Assembly (NCBI GenBank): GCA_947476515.1
Contig: CANJQZ010000108.1
Coordinates: forward strand, 1-6,577
Length of the DNA: 6,577 nt
Source: Flavobacteriales bacterium
Lineage (GTDB): Bacteria; Bacteroidota; Bacteroidia; Flavobacteriales_D; Crocinitomicaceae
Direction of reading: 5' to 3'
Position 1 is the stretch's first letter. Each line of letters opens with the position of its first letter. The notes beneath the pieces were generated by a model that worked only from the letters and a program-made list of their open reading frames with translations, was not told the DNA's origin and did not search any database. A program made the position numbers and the translations under genes. Below are positions 1 through 6,402 of this stretch, piece by piece.

Positions 1-80
1 CCTATTTTTTTTAATAAACGAATGAGAAATGGAATTTTATATGCTGCAATTCCACCACTAACTCCTATAAGTATGCGCAT
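1..80 (-). CDS. coaBC: Phosphopantothenoylcysteine decarboxylase / phosphopantothenate-cysteine ligase CoaBC, N-terminal fragment
   Basis: Only the first 26 codons are inside the window; the gene runs off the left edge. They begin MRILIGVSGGIAAYK, the signature start of the CoaC (flavoprotein decarboxylase) half of CoaBC, where the GVSGGIAAYK loop belongs to the FMN-binding Rossmann-like fold. The full enzyme would join cysteine to 4'-phosphopantothenate and decarboxylate the product, two steps of coenzyme A synthesis in the cytoplasm. The ATG is three bases after the rpoZ stop, which fits co-transcription. Position after bamD and rpoZ matches the order I recall for many Bacteroidota genomes. 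Whether the C-terminal CoaB ligase domain is present cannot be seen here. The identification rests on a short but very characteristic stretch. Confidence 0.88.
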   Translation of the reverse strand, partial: MRILIGVSGGIAAYKIPFLIRLLKKI

Positions 81-83
81 GAT

Positions 84-407
84 TTAGATTTCCTCTTCAG
101 GATTTCTCATATAAATTTTATCATCAAGAAGTTCTTGAGTAGCGATTGCGGTTGCCTTAGGCATTTTTTCGTAATGCTTAGAGATTTCAATTTGTTCTCT
201 ATTTTCAAAAATCTCCTCTAAATTATCTGTTGTAGTTGCAAATTCTTGCAATTTCGCAGTTAATTCCTCTTTAATTTGAGTGCTAATTTGGTTAGATCGC
301 TTAGAGATGGCCACTAGTGATTGATAGATATTACCTGTTTTCTCCTCAATTAAGATGGTGTCACGGGTAATGGTAGTTTTCTCTGCGTTGGTGTTTTTAT
401 AACTCAT
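84..407 (-). CDS. rpoZ: DNA-directed RNA polymerase omega subunit, Bacteroidota type
   Basis: This 107-residue protein is the small RNA polymerase subunit that helps fold and hold the beta' subunit. Residues 21-42 (EEKTGNIYQSLVAISKRSNQ and onward) line up with the conserved omega block, which in E. coli reads approximately EKIGNRFDLVLVAARRARQ. The C-terminal part (about 84-100, ATAIATQELLDDKIY) fits the region following the core helices. The middle (45-80) is acidic and helical, as usual in the poorly conserved Bacteroidota family, which is longer than the E. coli form. The start is six bases after the bamD stop and the stop is three bases before coaBC, so all three are probably one transcript. 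No Shine-Dalgarno sequence is visible, which is normal for the phylum. Gene order supports the call strongly. Confidence 0.88.
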   Translation of the reverse strand: MSYKNTNAEKTTITRDTILIEEKTGNIYQSLVAISKRSNQISTQIKEELTAKLQEFATTTDNLEEIFENREQIEISKHYEKMPKATAIATQELLDDKIYMRNPEEEI

Positions 408-413
408 TTTACT

Positions 414-1220
414 TTAATTTTCGGTAAGTAATTTTAATTCGGATTCAATCTTTCTATTGAGAACATCTAATTCACGGATGTACCTAGAATCGGGATATTC
501 GAATGCAAAGTTACGATATCTTTCTATAGATTCCTCAATTCGTTCCTTTTTTTTACTATCAATACTATTTAAAGCAAATGAAACACTATTTTTAACTGCT
601 AAATAAATGGTTTCTTCTTTAAAATTAGATAAAGGGAAATTATCACAAAATAAATCTGCGGCAGTTACAGCTGCTCGGAAATATTGAGTTCTTGAATAGG
701 CTTTTACTTTTTCAAATTCTTTAACTTCTAATTTTAATCGCAAACGATCTATTACATGGTTACAAGAATCAACTAAGTTGGAATTAGGATATCGATCAAC
801 AAATTGCTGTACATTATTGATTGCAGTTAAAGTTTCTGTCTGATCTAATGAATATTCAGGTGAATTTTGAACACTACACAAAGCTGTTAAGAATAAAGCT
901 TCCTCATTTTTTACACTGTAAGGAAATCTTTGAATATAGGCACTAAAATAATAACCCGCCATATAAAAATCTTCCATTTGGTAATAACTTTTTGCCAGCC
1001 TATAATAAGCTACCTCACCTTCATCCGTTTTTGGAGAGTGCTGATATACTTGCTCATAAAGAATGATACAACGATCATAATTTTTATCTTCATACATCTC
1101 ATTAGCCAATTTAAACTTCCCTTGATAATCGTCACCCTTTAAAATTTGATTATAGTTAGAGCAAGCTCCAAGAAGAAATGAAATCAAAACCACCACTAAA
1201 AAATTCTTTATTTCTTTCAT
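414..1220 (-). CDS. bamD: Outer membrane protein assembly lipoprotein BamD
   Basis: BamD is the essential lipoprotein partner of BamA in inserting beta-barrel proteins into the outer membrane; it sits on the periplasmic face. The 268-residue product starts with a lipoprotein signal peptide ending in the lipobox LLGAC, with C20 as the lipidated residue. The residues after C20 (SNYNQ) lack an acidic surface-export signal, as expected for a periplasm-facing protein. The rest is helical tetratricopeptide-like repeat: roughly 34-66, 68-102, 105-150, 166-200 and 204-248, with typical pairs such as YYRLAKSYYQMEDFYMAGYY and the recurring RFP / RYP / NFP / EYP turns. E. coli BamD is of similar length. 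Its ATG overlaps the stop of the upstream M23 peptidase gene by one base (TAATG), suggesting translational coupling, and rpoZ follows after six bases. In many Bacteroidota I recall dapA upstream of bamD; here a cell-wall peptidase takes that place. Confidence 0.93.
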   Translation of the reverse strand: MKEIKNFLVVVLISFLLGACSNYNQILKGDDYQGKFKLANEMYEDKNYDRCIILYEQVYQHSPKTDEGEVAYYRLAKSYYQMEDFYMAGYYFSAYIQRFPYSVKNEEALFLTALCSVQNSPEYSLDQTETLTAINNVQQFVDRYPNSNLVDSCNHVIDRLRLKLEVKEFEKVKAYSRTQYFRAAVTAADLFCDNFPLSNFKEETIYLAVKNSVSFALNSIDSKKKERIEESIERYRNFAFEYPDSRYIRELDVLNRKIESELKLLTEN

Positions 1221-2221
1221 TATTTAACTCTTAAACTTCGTCCTACTTGAATTGGTGTATTTGGTTTGATGCCATTTAATTGGCACAATTTTGAAACTGT
1301 AGTGCTATTTCTTGCAGCAATTTCTGTTAGCGTATCTCCAGATTTAATCTTATAATATTTAACTTGAACAGTTGGAACCTTTACTGGAGGTTTTGCAACA
1401 GGTTTTAATATAGGCTGAACATTCACTATAGTGTCATTTCCATTTACAGCCATTGGGTCTACTTCAAAATTTTCACTTGGCTTAGCGCCTGGTCTAAATA
1501 ACACTTTACTTACGGTTAATTCAGGTTTTTTTAATTCTTTAAGCATAAAGTCAATTATTTCTTCAGGATTCAAAGGTGAATCATAAAACCGAACTTCAAA
1601 ATGCAAATGTGGGCCAAAAGACCTCCCTGTATTTCCTCCTAAACCAATAGGTTCTCCAGATTTAACATCTTGATTGGGAACGACAATAAGTTTGCTCAGA
1701 TGGGCATAAAATGTTTCTAAGCCATTATGATGCCTAATGATCACTAAATTACCAAATCCTCCATCATTGAATTTAGCATATCTAATTTTACCAGAGAAAG
1801 CAGCACGAACAGTATCCCCGATATTTAAACCTAAGTCTATACCATTATGATTTCTCCCGCTTCTAAAACCATACCTTGATGTCACAACTCCTTTAACGGG
1901 TATTGTAAAATCATCATCGGTTTTATAATTTAGATTTAAAATAATGGTATCCGTTAATCTTGATAAATCATTGTTTTTACCTGTAAAACAGGCTTCATTG
2001 TTCCAAGATTGATTAAATGGTGGGTTATAGTTTTGTACTTCTTGATGCACACGCGTATTTAAAATTCCATTAAAAGTTGACTCATTCAATAAATTCCAGG
2101 TACGATTGTTGAAAATTACAATCTTTCCCATGGGTGTGTCCACCGTATCTATAGCCTTTTGAGCCTGTAGTTTTAAGCAGAAAAGTAGCAGGAATCCAAT
2201 ACAGAACAATTTAAATCGCAC
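1220..2221 (-). CDS. Secreted M23-family peptidoglycan endopeptidase with C-terminal LysM domain
   Basis: This 333-residue protein probably cleaves peptide cross-links of peptidoglycan in the periplasm. Residues 1-20 form a signal peptide (hydrophobic 6-18, likely cut after LQA-Q). The M23 (LytM-like) domain spans about 108-222. It has all expected metal and catalytic residues: H125 and D129 in HNGIDLG, H174 in YAHLS, and H205-L-H207 in GPHLHFEVR. It should therefore be an active zinc enzyme rather than an inactive activator of the EnvC/NlpD kind. A proline-rich linker (about 268-285) leads to a LysM domain at 289-333 (YYKIKSGDTLTEIAARNS), which binds the glycan strands. The start codon is GTG at 2219-2221: an in-frame stop lies only nine bases further upstream, and the next internal Met (31) would remove the signal peptide. 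It is 40 bases after the FKBP gene and overlaps bamD by one base. Exact cross-link specificity cannot be told. Confidence 0.92.
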   Translation of the reverse strand: MRFKLFCIGFLLLFCLKLQAQKAIDTVDTPMGKIVIFNNRTWNLLNESTFNGILNTRVHQEVQNYNPPFNQSWNNEACFTGKNNDLSRLTDTIILNLNYKTDDDFTIPVKGVVTSRYGFRSGRNHNGIDLGLNIGDTVRAAFSGKIRYAKFNDGGFGNLVIIRHHNGLETFYAHLSKLIVVPNQDVKSGEPIGLGGNTGRSFGPHLHFEVRFYDSPLNPEEIIDFMLKELKKPELTVSKVLFRPGAKPSENFEVDPMAVNGNDTIVNVQPILKPVAKPPVKVPTVQVKYYKIKSGDTLTEIAARNSTTVSKLCQLNGIKPNTPIQVGRSLRVK

Positions 2222-2242
2222 ACTTAATTTTTAAAGGAAGGT

Positions 2243-2250
2243 CAAATATA
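2243..2250 (-). promoter_or_regulatory. Candidate -7 promoter element for the M23-bamD-rpoZ-coaBC group
   Basis: On the minus strand this reads TATATTTG, an exact match to the Bacteroidota -7 consensus TAnnTTTG, and it ends 21 bases before the GTG start of the M23 gene. It lies in the longest gap inside the gene series. I see no TTTG at the expected -33 distance, so the match may be chance in AT-rich DNA. Confidence 0.3.
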
Positions 2251-2251
2251 A

Positions 2252-2270
2252 CCAATTCGATTTAAATTGG
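2252..2270. repeat. Small inverted repeat at the end of the FKBP gene
   Basis: The arms CCAATT (2252-2257) and AATTGG (2265-2270) are perfect inverted copies around a seven-base centre. The repeat covers the stop codon of the two-module FKBP gene and lies directly upstream of the TATATTTG element. It could be a weak RNA hairpin or a repressor site; no U-tract follows on the minus strand, so it does not look like an intrinsic terminator. The arms are short and may be chance. Confidence 0.3.
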
Positions 2271-3185
2271 CCTCACATCTTTAATTGTCAAGTTGAAGAA
2301 TACAGATTCATTTGGTTTAATTAGATTAACATAACCTCTTGATCCATAAGCTTGTTTTGCATCCACTAAAACAAAAATCTTTTCTCCTTTTTTAGCATTA
2401 TTTAGCGTTTTACGCAAACCTGGTATTACATTTTTTTGACCTGGAGCATATTTTAAAGGAAAATGAGCCGCATAGGTGTTCATTACAGATGGATTGGACG
2501 CTGTTGAAACAATTGCGTGATATTGTATTTCTTTATTCATCGTTTGATCAGCATCACTCTTTTCGCCCCTCATTAAGGTCCAAACTTGAACACCTCCTTC
2601 GTTATACTCAGGCGTAACACGCGCACGAACCTTTAGGTAGAGCCAATTGGCGGTATTAGGTGGTATAACTCCAGGAATTCCCTTTTCACCTCTTGCTAAA
2701 TCTGCAGGAATTTCAACTTTTACAAAATCCCCTACTTTCATTTCACAGAGCGCTAAATCCCAACCTTTTGTTTGCATGTTATATCCAACCATAAAGGGTA
2801 TAAATGGCATTTTGATGCGTTGATTACCATCTATTATCCTTCCATCAGGTAAGGCTAATCTATATTCTAATAAAACAACTTCTCCTTTTTTAATTTTTTC
2901 TCCACTTCCTTTAGTCAACCACTTAATAATTAAACCATTTTCCATGGCTAAAGTATTCTCTATTTTACCCTTTTCGAAATTCTTTAAATTAGATTTAGGA
3001 TCTATATTCAATGAATCTAATTTCTTTCTTCGATTTCCTTGTTTTACTATTTGCTTATCTTGTCGATTTACAGAAATATTTTCTCCCTTCTTGGTATCAC
3101 TACAAGAAATTAATAAGGCTATGAAAAACAATACTGAAATCCATTTATATGATTTAAGACTTTTTAATTGATAGGTAGTTATCAT
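2262..3185 (-). CDS. Lipoprotein with two FKBP-type peptidyl-prolyl isomerase modules
   Basis: The 307-residue product is a probable envelope lipoprotein that assists folding of exported proteins by prolyl isomerisation. The signal peptide has a long basic start and a lipobox LLISC with C28; a charged linker runs to about residue 80. A first FKBP module (about 84-192) is clear: GRIIDGN with D119, TKGWDLALCEMKVGD with W142, and PADLARGEKGIPGVIPPN. A second module (about 200-307) is more divergent but keeps VIPGLRKTL (253-261), AYG (279-281) and the closing strand FFNLTIKDVRPI. Active-site residues are split: module 1 has R165 where FKBP12 has Tyr82, and module 2 keeps Y280 but has L257 where FKBP12 has Trp59. 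The ATG lies one base after the stop of the GldI-like gene. The start is fixed by this junction, as the next in-frame Met is at 81. Catalysis by either module is unproven; it may act mainly as a chaperone. Confidence 0.87.
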   Translation of the reverse strand: MITTYQLKSLKSYKWISVLFFIALLISCSDTKKGENISVNRQDKQIVKQGNRRKKLDSLNIDPKSNLKNFEKGKIENTLAMENGLIIKWLTKGSGEKIKKGEVVLLEYRLALPDGRIIDGNQRIKMPFIPFMVGYNMQTKGWDLALCEMKVGDFVKVEIPADLARGEKGIPGVIPPNTANWLYLKVRARVTPEYNEGGVQVWTLMRGEKSDADQTMNKEIQYHAIVSTASNPSVMNTYAAHFPLKYAPGQKNVIPGLRKTLNNAKKGEKIFVLVDAKQAYGSRGYVNLIKPNESVFFNLTIKDVRPI

Positions 3186-3186
3186 G

Positions 3187-3708
3187 TTAATTAATTTCTA
3201 AAAGTTCAATATCAATATATAAAATGGCTAATGGCGGTATTTGATCTTGATCACCAACTAATCCAAGAGCTAAATGACTTGGAAGTATGAGTTTTGCTTT
3301 GTCACCGACACGCATCAGTTTTACCGCTTCATTGAGTCCCGATTCAACATCTGATTTATCTACAATAAATTCTTCCGAATCTTTTGCAGTAGTGTAACAA
3401 GTTGTGCCATCTAACAATTTAATGCTTAATACCACTTTAACCTTTTGACCAGAAAGCGCTGTTTCTTTATTAGATTTAGTGGAATAGATCATATAACGCA
3501 AACCTGTTTCAGTTTCCGTCATTTGTAATTCTGGATGTTGTTCTAAAAAAAGTGCTATATTAATTTGTTCTCTTTCGTTAACCTCTTGATGATATCCAAC
3601 TGAGTGTGCTTTCGACCATCCAGGCTTTTTTATACTAGGCGTTACATCATCTTTACAAGCAAGAAGACAAACAAATACAAAAGATGCAAGTAAAAACTTA
3701 TTCATCAT
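3187..3708 (-). CDS. GldI-like FKBP-type peptidyl-prolyl isomerase lipoprotein
   Basis: This 173-residue protein has a lipoprotein signal with lipobox LLAC (C18), a short helical spacer, and a single FKBP-like domain from about 68 to 171. The block EAVKLMRVGDKAKLILPSHLALGLVGD followed by QIPPLAILYIDIELL resembles the gliding-motility-associated isomerase GldI (typical PSHxAYGxxGD region), an envelope protein needed for gliding and probably for folding of exported motility or secretion proteins. The usual FKBP tyrosine is replaced by L148, the tryptophan by L125, and the aspartate region reads TTCYTT, so isomerase activity may be weak. C18 is followed by KDD, which matches the known lysine-plus-two-acidic surface export signal of Bacteroidota lipoproteins. 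The first ATG overlaps the upstream DHH stop (ATGA, four bases) and a second Met follows at once. No other gld gene is visible, so a gliding role is only inference. Confidence 0.82.
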   Translation of the reverse strand: MMNKFLLASFVFVCLLACKDDVTPSIKKPGWSKAHSVGYHQEVNEREQINIALFLEQHPELQMTETETGLRYMIYSTKSNKETALSGQKVKVVLSIKLLDGTTCYTTAKDSEEFIVDKSDVESGLNEAVKLMRVGDKAKLILPSHLALGLVGDQDQIPPLAILYIDIELLEIN

Positions 3709-4703
3709 GCCAATTCTTCAATTAAAGATTCAAATCTTTCTAAGGTTTTTTCTAGACTATCAGGACTAAATCCTCCTGCAGCATATTGATGTCCCCCCCC
3801 CTGAAAATTTCTACTTGAGAATTCATTTACAAAATAATCTCCTTTTGATCTAAACGAAATCTTAACACCATCATTTGTTTCCATAAAAAAGGCAGCTATA
3901 GAAAATCCTTCGATGGATAAAATAACATTCACCAAGCCTTCTGTATCTCCTTTTTGATAATTAAATCGAACTAATTCTTCTTTTGTCATACTCATGTACG
4001 CAATAGGCTTGCCTGGAATGCAAACTAACTTTTCAGCAATAGCAAAACCTCTTAATTGCAAACGATCTATAGTGTTGACATCAAAGATTGCTTCATGGAT
4101 TTTGAAATGTTGCAAACCTAATTGCATTAAATGAGCCAATATCAAATGGGTCTTTGCATCTACAGATGGGTAGCGAAAAGAACCCGTATCGGTCATGATA
4201 CCTAAGTAGATCCCCTGCCCTAAATTCGAATCCACTAAATCTAAATACCCCATTTCTTCAATGCATTCATAAACCAATTGTGCTGTAGAGCAAACTTTAG
4301 TTCTAGAAATGGTTACATCACAGAAGTCAGAAGGAAAGGGATGATGATCTAACATTACCCTTTTTTCAGAATAATTTGAAATCCATGCCTCTGCTTCTGC
4401 ACCAACACGACTCTCCGTATTAAAGTCAAGGCAGAATAAAGTGGTTCCTTCTGTAGCAAATTCTTTAATTGCTTCACTGTCTTTATCAAAATAAAGCGCT
4501 TCAACCCCTTCTAAAAATGGTAATAAAAACGGTGCGGGTTGATCGGGAAAAACAACTAGTGTTTCTATATTTAATTTATTAAGAAAAACATTCCAAGCAA
4601 TCGAACTGCCTACAGCATCACCATCGGGAGATTTGTGTGCCAATATTATTGCTTTTTTTGTAGTGCTTACTATTTGTTTAAGGGCACTAATTTCGTCTGT
4701 CAT
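3705..4703 (-). CDS. nrnA: DHH/DHHA1 family phosphoesterase, NrnA-type (nanoRNA/pAp hydrolase)
   Basis: The family hydrolyses short RNA oligonucleotides and 3'-phosphoadenosine 5'-phosphate in the cytoplasm with manganese. The 332-residue length is usual. The DHH domain shows all four motifs: HKSPDGDAVGS (H23, D27, D29), CLDFN (D93), MLDHH (D119, H120, H121) and IMTDTGSF (D172). The DHHA1 substrate domain follows at about 215-332, with SFRSKG (R285) and QGGGHQYAAGG (301-311, H305). So an active enzyme is expected. The codons of the GGGH motif form a run of nine G on the coding strand (3793-3801), a possible slippage site described separately; the reading frame is intact here. The ATG lies two bases after the thioredoxin gene stop, and the stop overlaps the GldI-like gene by four bases. 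I recall this DHH gene next to gldI in Flavobacteriia. RecJ-like or cyclic-di-AMP (GdpP) activity is less likely: the protein lacks extra domains. Confidence 0.9.
   Translation of the reverse strand: MTDEISALKQIVSTTKKAIILAHKSPDGDAVGSSIAWNVFLNKLNIETLVVFPDQPAPFLLPFLEGVEALYFDKDSEAIKEFATEGTTLFCLDFNTESRVGAEAEAWISNYSEKRVMLDHHPFPSDFCDVTISRTKVCSTAQLVYECIEEMGYLDLVDSNLGQGIYLGIMTDTGSFRYPSVDAKTHLILAHLMQLGLQHFKIHEAIFDVNTIDRLQLRGFAIAEKLVCIPGKPIAYMSMTKEELVRFNYQKGDTEGLVNVILSIEGFSIAAFFMETNDGVKISFRSKGDYFVNEFSSRNFQGGGHQYAAGGFSPDSLEKTLERFESLIEELA
3793..3801 (-). repeat. Nine-base homopolymer (G9 on the coding strand) inside nrnA
   Basis: Nine consecutive C on the plus strand give CAG GGG GGG GGA, encoding Q301-G302-G303-G304 just before H305. 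It is striking in AT-rich DNA where glycine is elsewhere often GGA or GGT. Loss of one G would read Q-G-G-D-I and stop about 13 codons later; gain of one G would stop sooner. Both would remove H305. Confidence 0.95.
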
Positions 4704-4705
4704 TC

Positions 4706-6262
4706 TTAGTCTTTTTTCTGCATTTGAGCATCTTCCTCAGCGTCTGGAGGAAATAATTTAACGGAATCCGTTTTACCTTGTAATTTATCTAACAAGTCCT
4801 CCACTTGAGAAAGGGAAATACTCTTTGCAATGATCTTTTTATCTTTATCTAAAACAAATACTTTTGGTGTAGAAAAGATATCATAAGTAGTTTGATAATT
4901 CAAAGATTCCAGAGTGGTTGGCTTTCCTTTTTCTCCAGGGAATACTGGAACAAGACTACCCGCATCTGTTTTAGCTAGATTGTATAATTTATCCGTTACA
5001 GCTACATTGATGAAACTCAAATTATTTTCTCTTATGAATTTCTTCCATCCTTCGAAATCCTTACCTACGGCTTTTCCTACAGAATAAACCTCTACATTTC
5101 TTGCTTTTAGTTTCTCCGTGTATAGTTTTTCAATTTTAGGAGTGATTTTTTTACAATGTCCACATTCTGGATCCCAAAAATAAAGAATGGTATAATCGGC
5201 TTTAATGTCATACATATTCACCCAATGATTATCGGTAGTATCTTTTAAGATTAAATTAGGCGGACGAACACCTACCACAAGATTGATTTTATTTTTGATG
5301 TTATCGCATAAATCTTTGAATTTATCTTCCGCTACCCAATAGGCAGGAGATTGACCAGATTCATTTTTAGTACAGTAGTAGCGATCTAACATAAATAAGT
5401 ATACTTTATCCATACCCATGATCTGACTCTTACCGTAAGTGGAAGTAAGCCATCCAACTACATATTCAAAAGTTTTAGTTTTAGGATTAAGGCGATCACA
5501 AAAATCAAATGCATAATAAAGAACAGTGTCCCAATGTTGCATCATCATGTTTTTGCTAAAAAAGTATTCTAATTTATTATGAAAAACAGGATTGTTTACC
5601 AAGCGCTCATCTAATAAATCTACATTGTCCCAATAATGTTGACGGTAATAATGAAAACGGAAACTTGAATCAATGATATTTCCTTTAGCATCCACTGGCG
5701 CTTCAGGAATTACAATTTCTGTTGACATTTTTACAATTTTCGCAACCAACTTATCTTTATGCTGCGACATGATAGTATTTTGATACACTTCGACTTCTTT
5801 GTTTAATCCGTCTATTTTTTCGCCTAAGGTTTTGAATTGCGCATCCTCTGGTTTTAACTTATTGCGATCATCTCCTAGTTGAGCAGCCTCAGTCTTTTTC
5901 TTGGTGATGAAATTTACATAAGGAATAAATATTTTGTTCTCTTCTGATTTTTTAACCTTCATGTTATCAATGAAATTAGGACCACTCGTCTCTAAGTCAA
6001 TAGCTTCGTTGTTGTATACAAATTCAAAATAACGCTGACCGGTTAACAACAAACCCATTATTCCTGCCTTTTGCTTCGCTCCATCGAAAGTTACTTCACC
6101 ATTTTTCATTACAGCAGTATCGGCATAATATAAACCTTTACCGAAATATTTTATGAGGTGAACAACCGTATCTTTCTCATTCAATACCTTGATGTGTATT
6201 TTTTGAGCATTGATTATAGTTAAGGAAGTGGTAAATAAAATTAGAAGAATTAAATTTTTCAT
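4706..6262 (-). CDS. Secreted thioredoxin-fold (TlpA/AhpC-like) protein with DUF4369/DUF5106-type N-terminal regions
   Basis: This 518-residue protein is a probable periplasmic thiol-disulfide oxidoreductase. A signal peptide covers 1-19 (hydrophobic core 4-17, likely cut INA-Q). Residues 20-95 are beta-rich and resemble the DUF4369 region commonly found in Bacteroidota TlpA-like proteins. A lysine- and glutamate-rich helical segment, possibly coiled coil, runs about 119-170. Residues 200-325 resemble DUF5106 (aromatic-rich helices such as FRFHYYRQHYWDNVDLLDER). The C-terminal thioredoxin fold spans about 332-495: FWDPECGHCKK holds the redox pair C367 and C370, and the cis-proline is P466 in IFSTPKVFVLD. 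An insertion of about 20 residues (438-458) precedes the cis-proline. The tail (500-518) is acidic then polar. Further cysteines (C255, C297, C319) lie in the middle region. The CGHC motif resembles disulfide isomerases, but direction of electron flow cannot be told. It is the first gene of the tight series, 140 bases after miaA. Confidence 0.85.
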   Translation of the reverse strand: MKNLILLILFTTSLTIINAQKIHIKVLNEKDTVVHLIKYFGKGLYYADTAVMKNGEVTFDGAKQKAGIMGLLLTGQRYFEFVYNNEAIDLETSGPNFIDNMKVKKSEENKIFIPYVNFITKKKTEAAQLGDDRNKLKPEDAQFKTLGEKIDGLNKEVEVYQNTIMSQHKDKLVAKIVKMSTEIVIPEAPVDAKGNIIDSSFRFHYYRQHYWDNVDLLDERLVNNPVFHNKLEYFFSKNMMMQHWDTVLYYAFDFCDRLNPKTKTFEYVVGWLTSTYGKSQIMGMDKVYLFMLDRYYCTKNESGQSPAYWVAEDKFKDLCDNIKNKINLVVGVRPPNLILKDTTDNHWVNMYDIKADYTILYFWDPECGHCKKITPKIEKLYTEKLKARNVEVYSVGKAVGKDFEGWKKFIRENNLSFINVAVTDKLYNLAKTDAGSLVPVFPGEKGKPTTLESLNYQTTYDIFSTPKVFVLDKDKKIIAKSISLSQVEDLLDKLQGKTDSVKLFPPDAEEDAQMQKKD

Positions 6263-6402
6263 ATTGATAATATTTTTGAAGTGAATTTAGATCAATTTGA
6301 CGGCCAATTTTTAAAAGCCGTTTTATTTTAACAAAAATTTAACCATTAATAATAAATTCAGAAGCAAATATACCAAAGCAAAAGGAATTCTATAATTCAA
6401 AC
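6263..6402. other. Intergenic region between miaA and the thioredoxin-led gene series
   Basis: These 140 very AT-rich bases hold no gene I can support. They would contain the end of the miaA transcript and the likely promoter of the downstream series. A candidate -7 element is annotated within. A hairpin with arms ACGGC (6300-6304) and GCCGT (6317-6321) is present, but on the minus strand no T-run follows it. No Shine-Dalgarno sequence precedes the thioredoxin gene start. Confidence 0.6.
6365..6372 (-). promoter_or_regulatory. Candidate -7 promoter element upstream of the thioredoxin-led series
   Basis: The minus strand reads TATATTTG, an exact fit to TAnnTTTG. A TTTG lies 25 bases further upstream, somewhat farther than the usual spacing of about 20. 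If used, it would give a leader of nearly 100 bases before the ATG at 6262. It is the best candidate in the gap but is unproven. Confidence 0.35.

Noticed and set aside
930..1142. Plus-strand open frame of 70 codons inside bamD
   Set aside because: It lies antisense to a well-supported bamD and its isoleucine-rich product looks like the complement of lysine- and tyrosine-rich coding sequence.
1220..2221. M23 protein as a lipoprotein because of C15 in the signal region
   Set aside because: The residues before the cysteine (LLF) do not form a proper lipobox, while the later LQA-Q site fits ordinary signal peptidase cleavage.
2944..3171. Plus-strand open frame of 75 codons inside the two-module FKBP gene
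   Set aside because: It is antisense to the signal peptide and charged linker of a clear lipoprotein gene and shows no recognisable domain.
3705..4703. DHH protein as a GdpP-type cyclic-di-AMP phosphodiesterase or RecJ
   Set aside because: The 332-residue length with only DHH and DHHA1 domains fits NrnA; the membrane, PAS and GGDEF parts of GdpP and the extra domains of RecJ are absent.
6300..6324. Hairpin read as the intrinsic terminator of miaA
   Set aside because: On the minus strand the stem is followed by TCAAATTG and not a T-run. The T-run lies on the other side, where no plus-strand gene exists.
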